Assembly (NCBI GenBank): GCA_944323775.1
Contig: CALUTT010000011.1
Location: 62,001 to 126,000, forward strand
DNA from: an uncultured Bacteroidales bacterium
Lineage (GTDB): Bacteria > Bacteroidota > Bacteroidia > Bacteroidales > UBA932
DNA length: 64,000 nucleotides
Direction of reading: 5' to 3'
Part shown: piece by piece, positions 9,763 to 17,924 of the stretch
Layout: the number at the start of each line of letters is the position of its first letter
How positions within the stretch are numbered: position 1 is the stretch's first letter
Notes under the pieces: generated by a model
Told to the model about the DNA's origin: nothing
Databases searched by the model: none
The model's input: the letters and a program-made list of their open reading frames with translations, nothing else
Translations under genes and position numbers: made by a program

Positions 9763-9824
9763 AGAAAAGTTTTTATATAGTCCTGCAAATGTAAGCGACA
9801 AAAAGCAAATAGACAAATTTTTCG

Positions 9825-9833
9825 TATCTTTGC
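9825..9833 (+). promoter_or_regulatory. -7 promoter box of the DUF1573-parE operon
   Basis: TATCTTTGC is a perfect Bacteroidetes -7 box. Its conserved G (9832) is only eight bases from the ATG at 9841, so transcription should begin at or within a few bases of the start codon. No good -33 TTG is visible. Confidence 0.65.
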
Positions 9834-9840
9834 ACCTATC

Positions 9841-10218
9841 ATGAAAATTATAATCGCATTGTTTATGGCGGCTCTGCTCGCCGCCTCTGAACCGGTAAAG
9901 TTCGACAAGACAGTCCATGACTTCGGAGAGGTCAGCATGAGCGACGGTGAGCTCAGCTGCACATTCACGCTCACCAACGAGTCTGCCGACACCTTGGACA
10001 TATACGCGGTGGTATCCAGCTGCGGATGCACCAATGTCTCATGGACCAGAGAGCCTATCGCTCCGGGAGAGACCGGGACGGTAACCGCCACATACACGAA
10101 CGATGAAGGGCCATATCCTTTCGACAAGGCCCTGACTGTATATACATCAGCCCAGAAGAAGCCTGTCATCCTCCATCTCAAGGGAACCGTGAAGAAAGAG
10201 AGTGCGAGGAAAAGATGA
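9841..10218 (+). CDS. DUF1573 domain protein, exported
   Basis: 125-residue protein with a short hydrophobic signal peptide (residues 1-16) followed by one DUF1573 immunoglobulin-like domain. The domain is marked by FDKTVHDFGEVSMSDGELSC, FTLTNESADTLDIY and VVSSCGCTNVSW. DUF1573 proteins are abundant and exported in Bacteroidetes and have no settled function. The gene overlaps parE by four bases (ATGA), so translation is probably coupled. The -7 box nearly abuts the start codon. Confidence 0.88.
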   Translation: MKIIIALFMAALLAASEPVKFDKTVHDFGEVSMSDGELSCTFTLTNESADTLDIYAVVSSCGCTNVSWTREPIAPGETGTVTATYTNDEGPYPFDKALTVYTSAQKKPVILHLKGTVKKESARKR

Positions 10219-12116
10219 TGGCACAGAACAGCTACACTGACGACAACATAAAGACCCTCGTCGGACTCAAGCACATCCGCAGGCGTCCCGGCATGTATAT
10301 CGGGCGGCTGGGTGACGGCAGCAATCCAGGCGACGGCATCTACGTGCTTCTCAAGGAAATCGTCGACAACTCCATAGACGAGTTCTCGATGGGATTCGGC
10401 AAGGAAGTCAGGATCGGAATAGACGGGAACAAGGTTACCGTCAGGGATTTCGGCCGAGGCATCCCGCTGGATTCGGTAATCAAGGCGGTCAGCATTCCCA
10501 ATACCGGCGCGAAGTTCGACGACAAGGCCTTCAAGAAGGCTGTCGGGCTTAACGGTGTCGGAACCAAGGCCGTGAACGCGCTGTCTTCCGACTTCTATGT
10601 ATGTTCATACAGGGACGGAGAGAGTTCCTGGGCCAGTTTCTCAAGAGGCGAGCTCACCGGCAGCGGCAAGGAGCCTGCCAGGGAGAAGAACGGCACTCTG
10701 GTAGTCTTCACACCGGATACACTGATTTTCGGCGAGTACGCATACCATATGGAATACGTCGAGTCCATGATGAAGAACTACTCGTACCTCAAGAAGGGAC
10801 TCACGCTGACCTGCAACGGACAGAGTTACAAATCGGAGAACGGCCTTCTCGACCTTGTGAATGACAATCTCTCGGAGGCTCCGCTCTACCCTCCCATCCA
10901 CCTTGAGGGAGAGGACATCGAAGTGGTGCTGAGCCACTGCAACTCTTACGGGGAGAACATTGCCTCGTTCGTCAACGGACAGAACACCAGGGACGGCGGC
11001 ACCCACCTTGCAGCTTTCAGGGAGGCCATAGCCAAGACGCTCAAGGATTTCTTCAAGAAGAACTATGAGCCCTCGGACTGCAGGCAGGGCATAGTCGGCG
11101 CCATCAGCATACAGATCCAGGAACCCAACTTCGAAGGCCAGACCAAGACCAAGCTCGGCTCCAACTACATGTGGGAAAAGCAGGAGCCTGACCAGAACGG
11201 CGTCATGCATACGGAGGTCGGACCGACCATCAGGACCTATGTCAACGACTTCATCGCAAAGAACCTTGACAACTACCTGCGCATCCACAAGGAGATTGTA
11301 CCGGCTATCGAGGAGAAGATAAAGGCGTCGCAGCAGGAGAGGGAGGAAATCTCAGGCATCCAGAAGAAGACGCGCGAGCGCAACCGCAAGGCAAACGTCT
11401 ACAACCGCAAGCTGCGTGACTGCCGTTACCACTATAACGACAAGATTACCGAGAAAAACCAGGAAAGCGTCAAGAACTCATCCATCTTCATTACAGAGGG
11501 AGACTCCGCAAGCGGTACGATCACCAAAGCCAGGAATGCCGATTTCCAGGCTGTCTTCTCTCTGCGCGGCAAGCCTATAAACTGTTACAAGGAAAGCCGC
11601 AAGAAAGTGGCCGAAAATGACGAGCTCAACCTGCTCATATCGGCTCTGGGAGTAGAGGACGACCTCCAGAACCTGAGGTACAACAACATCATTATCGCGA
11701 CCGATGCCGATGATGACGGGATGCACATCAGGATGCTGGTCCTGACCTTTTTCCTGAAATACTATCCTGATCTTGTCCGCAGAGGCCACATCCATATTCT
11801 GCAGACTCCCCTCTTCAGAGTCAAGAGCAAAGACAGGAACATCTACTGCTACAGCATAGCCGAGAAGGAAAAGGCCGTCGTCAAATCAGGAAAAGGAGCA
11901 GAGATCACCCGCTTCAAGGGACTCGGAGAAATATCCACCGACGAATTCGTCAACTTCATCGGTCCGGACATGAGGCTCGATCTGGTCGAACTCGCCGACG
12001 AGGAATCGATCTCGGAACTGATGGAATTCTACATGGGTGACAACACGGCCGACAGGCAGCTGTTCACATGCCGGAACCTCAGGAGCGAGGCGGAGCTCGA
12101 GGACGTAAACATCTGA
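10215..12116 (+). CDS. parE: DNA topoisomerase IV subunit B
   Basis: 633-residue type IIA topoisomerase ATPase subunit. The GHKL ATPase domain has EIVDNSIDEF (Mg/ATP asparagine), VRDFGRGIPLD and LNGVGTKAVNALS. The Toprim domain has FITEGDSASGTITKARN and, further on, IIIATDADDDGMHIR. Its length and the KTRERNRKANVYNRKLRDC segment fit the ParE of Bacteroidetes more than GyrB. With ParC it decatenates daughter chromosomes. The usual parC neighbour is missing: the next gene is an acyltransferase seven bases downstream, so ParC must be encoded elsewhere. Confidence 0.92.
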   Translation: MMAQNSYTDDNIKTLVGLKHIRRRPGMYIGRLGDGSNPGDGIYVLLKEIVDNSIDEFSMGFGKEVRIGIDGNKVTVRDFGRGIPLDSVIKAVSIPNTGAKFDDKAFKKAVGLNGVGTKAVNALSSDFYVCSYRDGESSWASFSRGELTGSGKEPAREKNGTLVVFTPDTLIFGEYAYHMEYVESMMKNYSYLKKGLTLTCNGQSYKSENGLLDLVNDNLSEAPLYPPIHLEGEDIEVVLSHCNSYGENIASFVNGQNTRDGGTHLAAFREAIAKTLKDFFKKNYEPSDCRQGIVGAISIQIQEPNFEGQTKTKLGSNYMWEKQEPDQNGVMHTEVGPTIRTYVNDFIAKNLDNYLRIHKEIVPAIEEKIKASQQEREEISGIQKKTRERNRKANVYNRKLRDCRYHYNDKITEKNQESVKNSSIFITEGDSASGTITKARNADFQAVFSLRGKPINCYKESRKKVAENDELNLLISALGVEDDLQNLRYNNIIIATDADDDGMHIRMLVLTFFLKYYPDLVRRGHIHILQTPLFRVKSKDRNIYCYSIAEKEKAVVKSGKGAEITRFKGLGEISTDEFVNFIGPDMRLDLVELADEESISELMEFYMGDNTADRQLFTCRNLRSEAELEDVNI

Positions 12117-12122
12117 CAAGAC

Positions 12123-12677
12123 ATGAAGCCGTCATTCTACGCCAAGATAATGCATGCCCTGGGCTGGGTGGCCGACAGCGGAGCCGCACCCGAGCAGAAG
12201 TGCATAATACTGGGAGTCCCCCACACCAGCATCGCGGACTTCCTCGTGTCATACTTCTATTACAAGAGTCTCGGACACACAGCGCACGTCATGATAAAGA
12301 AGGAATTCTTCTTCTGGCCTCTGGGAGTGCTGCTGCGCAAGTTCGGCTGCATACCCGTCGACCGCTCGAACGGCGCAGCGGTCGTGCGCAGCGTGATCAG
12401 CGAAATGGAGAAATGCAAAGGTGAGTTCCACCTCTGCATCGCACCCGAAGGCACGCGCAAGCCGGTCAGGAAATGGAAGATGGGCTACCACTCGATAGCC
12501 AGGGCGCTTGACTGCCCGGTATACCTGGGGTACTTTGACTGGAGGACAAAGCACATCAGCATAGGCGAAAGGTTCATATGCAGCGAGAACGCACGGGCCG
12601 ACACTGACCTGATACAGAAAAAATACGAAGCCCTGCACCTGACCGGAAAGCACCCGGAGAACTATTGCACACATTGA
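12123..12677 (+). CDS. PlsC-like 1-acylglycerol-3-phosphate acyltransferase
   Basis: 184-residue lysophospholipid-acyltransferase-family protein. The acyltransferase motif I is HTSIADF (H-x4-D). A second block FFWPLGVLLRKFGCIPVDRS carries the glycerophosphate-binding segment, and APEGTRK matches block III (EGTR). It probably acylates a lysolipid at the inner membrane, but no strong transmembrane helix is obvious. It follows parE closely, so it should share the DUF1573-parE transcript. The transcript appears to end in the hairpin that overlaps the rpsF promoter. The exact acceptor lipid is not evident. Confidence 0.85.
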   Translation: MKPSFYAKIMHALGWVADSGAAPEQKCIILGVPHTSIADFLVSYFYYKSLGHTAHVMIKKEFFFWPLGVLLRKFGCIPVDRSNGAAVVRSVISEMEKCKGEFHLCIAPEGTRKPVRKWKMGYHSIARALDCPVYLGYFDWRTKHISIGERFICSENARADTDLIQKKYEALHLTGKHPENYCTH

Positions 12678-12695
12678 AAATTATCCGTATATTTG
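12665..12695 (+). promoter_or_regulatory. Promoter of the rpsF-rpsR-rplI operon
   Basis: TTG (12665-12667), a 20-base spacer and TATATTTG (12688-12695) form a textbook Bacteroidetes promoter. Its -33 box lies inside the last codons of the upstream acyltransferase gene. Transcription should start near 12701, giving a leader of about 43 bases. Confidence 0.8.
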
Positions 12696-12696
12696 C

Positions 12697-12722
12697 AGCC
12701 CCCGATTTTGGGGGCTTTATTT
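12697..12722 (+). terminator. Hairpin terminator overlapping the rpsF transcription start
   Basis: Arms AGCCCCC (12697-12703) and GGGGGCT (12710-12716) enclose a six-base loop and are followed by TTATTTAT. A transcript from parE/plsC would contain the whole stem and should stop here. A transcript from the rpsF promoter starts near 12701, inside the left arm, so it could not form the full stem. Confidence 0.6.
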
Positions 12723-12743
12723 ATCAAACAAAAAATCAACAAG

Positions 12744-13181
12744 ATGATCAAACAGTACGAAACCGTTTTCATTGCAACTCCCGTTTTGTCTGAGACCCAG
12801 ATGAAGGAAGCGGTTGCCAAGTACATCCAGCTCATCACCGACAACGGTGGAGAGGTGGTGTACCAGGAGGACTGGGGGCTGAAGCAGCTCGCCTACCCTA
12901 TCCAGCACAAGACCTCAGGATTCTATTACCTTATCGAGTTCAAGTCCGAGCCTGAATTCGTCTCTGTACTTGAGACCCAGTATCACCGTGACGAGCGCAT
13001 CATCCGCTATCTGACCGTAGCCCTTGACAAGGATGCAGTCGCATATGCCGAGCACCGCCGCCAGAACCGCGCAGCAAAGGCTGCCGCTCCGAAGGCAGAA
13101 GAGACCAAGGTCGCCGCACAGGCTGCAACCGAGGCAGAGCCCGAGGCCGAGAAGAATGAAGATACAAGTGTAGAGCAATAA
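12744..13181 (+). CDS. rpsF: 30S ribosomal protein S6
   Basis: 145-residue S6, a small-subunit protein that pairs with S18 in the platform. The core ends near residue 100 (YLTVALDKDAVAYAEHRR) and is followed by a low-complexity Ala/Glu/Lys tail, as often seen in Bacteroidetes S6. The start MIKQYETVFIATPVL at 12744 is the family start; the frame is open upstream, but that part covers the hairpin leader. It is the first gene of rpsF-rpsR-rplI. Confidence 0.97.
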   Translation: MIKQYETVFIATPVLSETQMKEAVAKYIQLITDNGGEVVYQEDWGLKQLAYPIQHKTSGFYYLIEFKSEPEFVSVLETQYHRDERIIRYLTVALDKDAVAYAEHRRQNRAAKAAAPKAEETKVAAQAATEAEPEAEKNEDTSVEQ

Positions 13182-13193
13182 GGAGGATCAATC

Positions 13194-13466
13194 ATGGCAA
13201 ACGCAACTAACAACGAAATCCGTTATCTGAACCCTCCTACCGTAGAGGTTCGCAAGAAAAAATACTGCCGTTTCAAGAAGGCAGGCATCAAATATGTCGA
13301 CTACAAGGATCCCGAGTTCCTCAAGAAGTTCCTCAACGAACAGGGAAAGATTCTGCCCAGAAGGATTACGGGAACCTCTCTGAAATTCCAGCGCAAGGTT
13401 GCACAGGCCGTAAAGCGCGCCCGCTCACTTGCTCTGCTTCCGTACGTAACTGACCTCCTTAAATAA
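13194..13466 (+). CDS. rpsR: 30S ribosomal protein S18
   Basis: 90-residue S18 with the conserved core [20 protein letters not shown] and [20 protein letters not shown]. It binds 16S rRNA next to S6. It lies 12 bases after rpsF. An AGGAGG-like stretch (aaggagg) just before the ATG is one of the few convincing Shine-Dalgarno sites in the window. Confidence 0.97.
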   Translation: MANATNNEIRYLNPPTVEVRKKKYCRFKKAGIKYVDYKDPEFLKKFLNEQGKILPRRITGTSLKFQRKVAQAVKRARSLALLPYVTDLLK

Positions 13467-13478
13467 GATTGAAGCGTT

Positions 13479-13919
13479 ATGAAGATTATACTCAAGAAAG
13501 AAATTGCCAATCTCGGCGAGGCCGGAGAAGTGGTAGAAGTAAAGACCGGATACGCTCTCAATTATCTTGTCCCTCAGGGATTTGCAGTGGTAGGCACTCC
13601 CGCTGCCCTCAAGCAGCATGAAGAGACCCTCCGCCAGAGGGCACACAAGGAAGCCAAGCTCGTCGCCGATGCACAGGCACTTGCTGCAAAGATAGAGGCG
13701 GCATCAGTCGCACTCACGGCGAAGGTCGGAGAGAGCGGCAAGCTCTACGGAGCTGTTACCTCAAGCCAGGTTGCCGAGGCACTTGCAGCACAGGGAATCG
13801 ATGTTGACAAGAGGAATGTCACCCTCCCCGAGATCAAGGAAACCGGCGAATACGAAGGCAAGGTAAAATGCTACAAGGGTGTTTTCGCAACCGTAAAGGT
13901 TACAGTCACCGCTGAATAA
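13479..13919 (+). CDS. rplI: 50S ribosomal protein L9
   Basis: 146-residue L9 with the N-terminal domain (MKIILKKEIANLGEAGEVVEV and GYALNYLVPQGFA), the long connecting helix and the C-terminal domain (KLYGAVTSSQVAEALAAQG). It binds 23S rRNA near the L1 stalk. It is the last gene of the rpsF operon and is followed by a hairpin terminator. Confidence 0.97.
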   Translation: MKIILKKEIANLGEAGEVVEVKTGYALNYLVPQGFAVVGTPAALKQHEETLRQRAHKEAKLVADAQALAAKIEAASVALTAKVGESGKLYGAVTSSQVAEALAAQGIDVDKRNVTLPEIKETGEYEGKVKCYKGVFATVKVTVTAE

Positions 13920-13943
13920 TTTGCATTATAAGCCAGGATATTA

Positions 13944-13975
13944 CAGGCGACGCCCGCAAGGCGCCGCCTGTTTTG
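13944..13975 (+). terminator. Terminator of the rpsF-rpsR-rplI operon
   Basis: CAGGCGACGCC and GGCGCCGCCTG pair over 11 positions with one mismatch around the loop CGCAA, followed by TTTT. It lies 25 bases after the rplI stop. Confidence 0.8.
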
Positions 13976-14015
13976 ATTATCAGAGCAAAGACAAGGTTTT
14001 TCCACAGAAATGTGG

Positions 14016-14024
14016 TATTTTTGC
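14016..14024 (+). promoter_or_regulatory. -7 box of the fabK-fabF unit
   Basis: TATTTTTGC lies with its conserved G at 14023, four bases before the fabK ATG (14028). If used, the mRNA would be leaderless or begin just inside the start codon. No matching -33 element is obvious. Confidence 0.55.
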
Positions 14025-14027
14025 AGC

Positions 14028-14975
14028 ATGATAAAAAGCAGAATCTGTGAAATGCTCGGTATCCGCTACCCCCTGTTCCAGGGAGGCATGGCATGGATAG
14101 CCGACGCGCGCCTCGCCGCCGCCGTATCCGAAGCCGGCGGGCTTGGACTGATATCATCCATAAACTTCGGCACTGAAGCCGTCAGGAATGAGATAAGGAA
14201 GTGCAGGGAACTGACTGACAAGCCTTTCGGTGTGAACATAATGCTGCAGGCACCTAATGCCGGTGAGGTCGCGGACATGGTGATTGAGGAGGGGGTCAGG
14301 ATACTGACCACCGGAGCCGGATCCCCAGCCGTATACATGCCAAAATGGAAGGCGGCGGGCATCAAGGTCATTCCGGTCGTCGCATCCGTAGCGTATGCCC
14401 TCAAGATGCAGGAATGCGGAGCAGACGCCGTAATCGCCGAAGGCGCTGAATCAGGTGGCCATATCGGGAACAACCACACCATGGCGCTTGTCCCCCAGAT
14501 TGTCGATGCACTTGACATCCCGGTACTTGCTGCCGGGGGCATCTTTGACGGAAGAGGTGCGGCAGCGGCCTTCATGCTCGGAGCATGCGGAGTTCAGGTA
14601 GGCACGAGATTCCTGATTGCCGACGAATGCCATATCCACGACAACTACAAAGAGAAGCTGATCAAGGCAAGCGACGTGTCCACCATGGTCACGGGGAAAT
14701 CCATGGGCGATGCCGTAAGGTGCCTCAAGACACCTTTCTCCAAACAGTTCTTCAAGATGGAATATGACCCCGCCGTTCCCAGGGAAGAAGTCCTCAAGTT
14801 CGGGACCGGATCCCTCCGCAAGGCTGTTTTCGACGGTGACAACGCCGGCGGCAGTTTCCTTGCAGGAGAGGTGGCCGGAATGATCAAGTCACGCCAGACG
14901 GCCGCCGAGATAGTCAATGATATCATGCAAGGAGCCGAGAAGCTGCTTGCCGGAGCACCTCAACTGCTGGACTGA
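14028..14975 (+). CDS. fabK: FabK-like enoyl-ACP reductase II / nitronate monooxygenase family
   Basis: 315-residue FMN-dependent TIM-barrel protein of the 2-nitropropane dioxygenase family. FabK-type features are ICEMLGIRYPLFQGGMAW at the start, EGAESGGHIGNNHTMALVPQ in the middle and AAGGIFDGRGAAAAF followed by VGTRFL (phosphate binding). FabK reduces trans-2-enoyl-ACP with NAD(P)H in fatty-acid elongation. It is followed after 19 bases by a fabF-type synthase, which supports the fatty-acid role over a nitronate role. The start at 14028 fits the family. An upstream in-frame ATG at 14010 would place the -7 box inside the coding region. Confidence 0.85.
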   Translation: MIKSRICEMLGIRYPLFQGGMAWIADARLAAAVSEAGGLGLISSINFGTEAVRNEIRKCRELTDKPFGVNIMLQAPNAGEVADMVIEEGVRILTTGAGSPAVYMPKWKAAGIKVIPVVASVAYALKMQECGADAVIAEGAESGGHIGNNHTMALVPQIVDALDIPVLAAGGIFDGRGAAAAFMLGACGVQVGTRFLIADECHIHDNYKEKLIKASDVSTMVTGKSMGDAVRCLKTPFSKQFFKMEYDPAVPREEVLKFGTGSLRKAVFDGDNAGGSFLAGEVAGMIKSRQTAAEIVNDIMQGAEKLLAGAPQLLD

Positions 14976-14994
14976 CAATAAACCTGGACTGAAT

Positions 14995-16260
14995 ATGGAA
15001 CATAGAGTAGTCGTTACCGGGATGGGAGTGATTTCCCCGGTTGGCAATGATGTAAGCACATTCTGGAATTCGCTCGTTAAAGGAGTCAACGGAATAAGAC
15101 TGATAACAGATTTCCCGACGGACGGCCTTCCGGTGAAGATAGCCGGAATGGTCAGGGATTTCGACGGAGAGAAACTCGGCCTGGACCGCGCGTTCGTCAG
15201 AAAGCAGGACAAGTTTGTCCAGTACGGGATGGCCGCCGCCATACAGGCCGTTGCCCAGTCCGGACTGGTATCGGAGGGAGATGAGGCCAACATAGACCCC
15301 TTCAGATTCGGAGTATACGTAGGATCAGGCATCGGCGGGTTCGAGACACAATACAGGGAGACGGCCCATATGATCGAGGACCCGACAGGAAGGTGGGTAT
15401 CCCCCATGATGATACCTGCAATGATTTCCAACATGGCGGCAGGACAGATTGCCATACGTTTTCACGCGAACGGTCCCTGCATCGATGTCGTCACGGCCTG
15501 CGCCACATCGACCAATTCCATTGGAGAGGCTTTCCGTGCAATACGCCACGGCTATGCCGACGCAGTCATTGCCGGAGGATGCGAGCACATGGCAACGCCG
15601 CTCGGAATAGCCGCGTTCGCAAATGCAAAGGCACTGTCCAGGGCTGAGGACCCTGACTATGCGTCACTGCCTTTCAGCGCCGACAGAAAGGGCTTTGTCA
15701 TGGGAGACGGTGCGGCGGTCCTGATACTTGAGGAACTCGGACATGCGCTTGACCGCGGTGCGAGGATCTATGCCGAAATAGTCGGTTACGGGAACACCTG
15801 CGACGCCTATCACGCAACGGCCCCGCGTCCCGACGGAAAGACACAGGCCAGATGTATTTCCGATGCCTTGAAGCAGGCCGGATACGATGAATCGAAGGAT
15901 GTCCTGTACATCAACGCACACGGGACCGGAACGAGGCTGAACGACAGCGCCGAAACCCTCGCGTGCAAGACAGTCCTCGGCGATGCGGCATACAAGGCCC
16001 ATATCACCTCCATAAAGTCAATGACAGGGCATATGTTCGGGGCAGCCGGAGCTGCAGAAGCCATAGCAACAATCATGACGCTCAATGAAGGAATAATCAC
16101 CCCGACCATCAACCTTACGGCACCTGATCCGGAATGCGATCTGGACTACACGCCGAACAAGGCTGTAGAATGCGAAGCAAGCCTCGGGATATCCAACTCC
16201 TTCGGCTTCGGAGGGCACAACGCCTGCATAGCCTTCAGGAAGTTCCGGCCCGAGGCCTGA
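14995..16260 (+). CDS. fabF: 3-oxoacyl-ACP synthase II
   Basis: 421-residue condensing enzyme of the thiolase fold. The Cys-His-His triad is visible: VVTACATSTN (Cys169), NAHGTGTRLND and SMTGHMFGAAG. The C-terminus has the FabF glycine loop NSFGFGGHN. It condenses malonyl-ACP with acyl-ACP in fatty-acid elongation. The ATG at 14995 gives the standard MEHRVVVTGMGVISPVG; the longer open frame overlaps the end of fabK and is unlikely. It ends 21 bases from the convergent acyl-ligase gene, where a weak stem (16252-16273) without a T-run is seen. Confidence 0.95.
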   Translation: MEHRVVVTGMGVISPVGNDVSTFWNSLVKGVNGIRLITDFPTDGLPVKIAGMVRDFDGEKLGLDRAFVRKQDKFVQYGMAAAIQAVAQSGLVSEGDEANIDPFRFGVYVGSGIGGFETQYRETAHMIEDPTGRWVSPMMIPAMISNMAAGQIAIRFHANGPCIDVVTACATSTNSIGEAFRAIRHGYADAVIAGGCEHMATPLGIAAFANAKALSRAEDPDYASLPFSADRKGFVMGDGAAVLILEELGHALDRGARIYAEIVGYGNTCDAYHATAPRPDGKTQARCISDALKQAGYDESKDVLYINAHGTGTRLNDSAETLACKTVLGDAAYKAHITSIKSMTGHMFGAAGAAEAIATIMTLNEGIITPTINLTAPDPECDLDYTPNKAVECEASLGISNSFGFGGHNACIAFRKFRPEA

Positions 16261-16280
16261 CACATCAGGTCTCCCCTGCT

Positions 16281-17924
16281 CTAGCGGTGAAGCTGTCCAG
16301 TCTCGAAATCTGACAATACCTGCTCCCTGACAATGGCACGCTGCAGCTTGCCCGTGGGAGTGTGGGGAAGGTGGTCGCAGACTCTGTAGTACTTCGGACG
16401 CTTGTATGCCGCAAGCATCTGGTGTCCGTTCACGAAACGCATCAGATCCTTCAAAGAGAAATCCGAGCCGTCCCTCGGAACCACGTAAGCCACCACGACC
16501 TGCTCACGCAGCTGGTCATGCAGACCGACCACGCAGGCATCAGCGACATCCGGATATTCCATCAGCACACTCTCAACCTGGGCAGGGTAAATGTTCTCGC
16601 CGGAAGACACAATCATGTCATCCTTCCTGGCGACGAGAGTGATGAACGAATCCTTGTCCCACGTGGCAATGTCCCCGGTATAGAAGAAGCCGTTGCGGAA
16701 ACGCTTGTCAGTGAGTTCGTCATTCCCCATATAGTGGAGGCTCGACTTCGCCGGAGACGATATAATAATCTCTCCAGTCTCCACGCCGTCCTTTCTGACC
16801 ATGTCGTCCGGATCGGCGCATCTGTCAGGATAAACTCTGACGACGCGCACATCGTCATCAGTACATGCCCTGCCGCAGCTTCCGGCATGTTCCGGCAGAT
16901 CCTCGGGACGCAGGAAAGTATTCCAGAACGTCTCGGTTGTCCCGTAGCCGTTGAATATTCTGGGAGTCAGCACTTGCATGAAACGCGTACAGCTCTCCCT
17001 GTCAAGCGGAGCGCCCATAGTGACTATCCCCTTGAGACTGCCCAGGTCGGCCTTAGTCTGCTGCTGAACGCGGCACAGAAGACTAAGCACAGCCGGAACG
17101 CCTATCAGGAAACTGATACGGTGGTCCTGCGTATACTGGAGGGTCAGTCCGGCATTGAATTCCCTCATCACGACCACCTCGCCTCCGGCATACAGGGTAG
17201 GACAAGGTCCTCCAGAATGCAGGCCTCCCCTATGGAACCACGGAGTCATGTTCATGGTCCTGTCATTATGGCCGAGAGGGAAATGCATTATGACGTCATG
17301 AGCAGAGAGGACCTCGTTGACAGAGTAGAGAGGCACCCCCTTGGGCCGGCTGGTAGTGCCGGACGTATAAAGTCTGGTACACTCGTCATACATCCCGAGC
17401 TTCCATGAAAAGACGGGCTCCGTATCGGCTTCCCTGCCTATGAACTCGTCGAAGGAAACATGCCCTTCAGGAGCGCATCCTCCGACAGAGAGTATGACTG
17501 AAGGCTTGAAAGAACTGATTCCAAGCGCCGTATGCACCGTATCCGAAAACGAATTCTCATATACGAACACCTTAGGGCAGGAATCCTCGATGTTGAGGGC
17601 AAGCTCTCCAGCCGACAGATAGTAGTTCACAGGACAGTTCACGGCCCCTATCTTCTGAGGGGCAAGGTAGCAGATGACAAATTCTATGCTGTTGTGTAGC
17701 ATATACATCACCGTATCACCCTTGCCGAGTCCGCATCCAAGCAGGGCATTCGCAAGCTGGTTGACCGCAGAATTCAGTTCCGAATATGACAATTCCATGC
17801 CCCGGGCAGGAGAAAATACTGCCGGACAGTCGCCGTATCGGCGGACATTGCGCATGAAGCCGTTGATATAGGTAAAATCGGCCTCGAAGGTCTCCTTGAA
17901 AAAATCTTTACGGTCCATATTCAT
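16281..17924 (-). CDS. AMP-dependent acyl-CoA/acyl-ACP ligase
   Basis: 547-residue class I adenylate-forming enzyme. The phosphate-binding loop is LYTSGTTSRPKG, then NGYGTTETFW (A5), YTGDIATWD (A7), DDMIVSSGENIYPAQVE (A8) and the catalytic lysine motif PTGKLQRA (A10). It activates a carboxylic acid as the acyl-adenylate and passes it to CoA or a carrier protein. Its ATG overlaps the TGA of the upstream ketosynthase by four bases (ATGA), so the two are translationally coupled. The coupling suggests that the activated acid feeds that synthase. There are no membrane segments. The natural acid is unknown. Confidence 0.9.
   Translation of the reverse strand: MNMDRKDFFKETFEADFTYINGFMRNVRRYGDCPAVFSPARGMELSYSELNSAVNQLANALLGCGLGKGDTVMYMLHNSIEFVICYLAPQKIGAVNCPVNYYLSAGELALNIEDSCPKVFVYENSFSDTVHTALGISSFKPSVILSVGGCAPEGHVSFDEFIGREADTEPVFSWKLGMYDECTRLYTSGTTSRPKGVPLYSVNEVLSAHDVIMHFPLGHNDRTMNMTPWFHRGGLHSGGPCPTLYAGGEVVVMREFNAGLTLQYTQDHRISFLIGVPAVLSLLCRVQQQTKADLGSLKGIVTMGAPLDRESCTRFMQVLTPRIFNGYGTTETFWNTFLRPEDLPEHAGSCGRACTDDDVRVVRVYPDRCADPDDMVRKDGVETGEIIISSPAKSSLHYMGNDELTDKRFRNGFFYTGDIATWDKDSFITLVARKDDMIVSSGENIYPAQVESVLMEYPDVADACVVGLHDQLREQVVVAYVVPRDGSDFSLKDLMRFVNGHQMLAAYKRPKYYRVCDHLPHTPTGKLQRAIVREQVLSDFETGQLHR

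Noticed and set aside
16252-16273. Stem between fabF and the acyl ligase as a terminator
   Set aside because: The arms pair with one mismatch but no T-run follows on either strand.
16362-17408. Plus-strand open frame of 348 codons
   Set aside because: Opposite-strand shadow of the acyl ligase, which has all its motifs intact.
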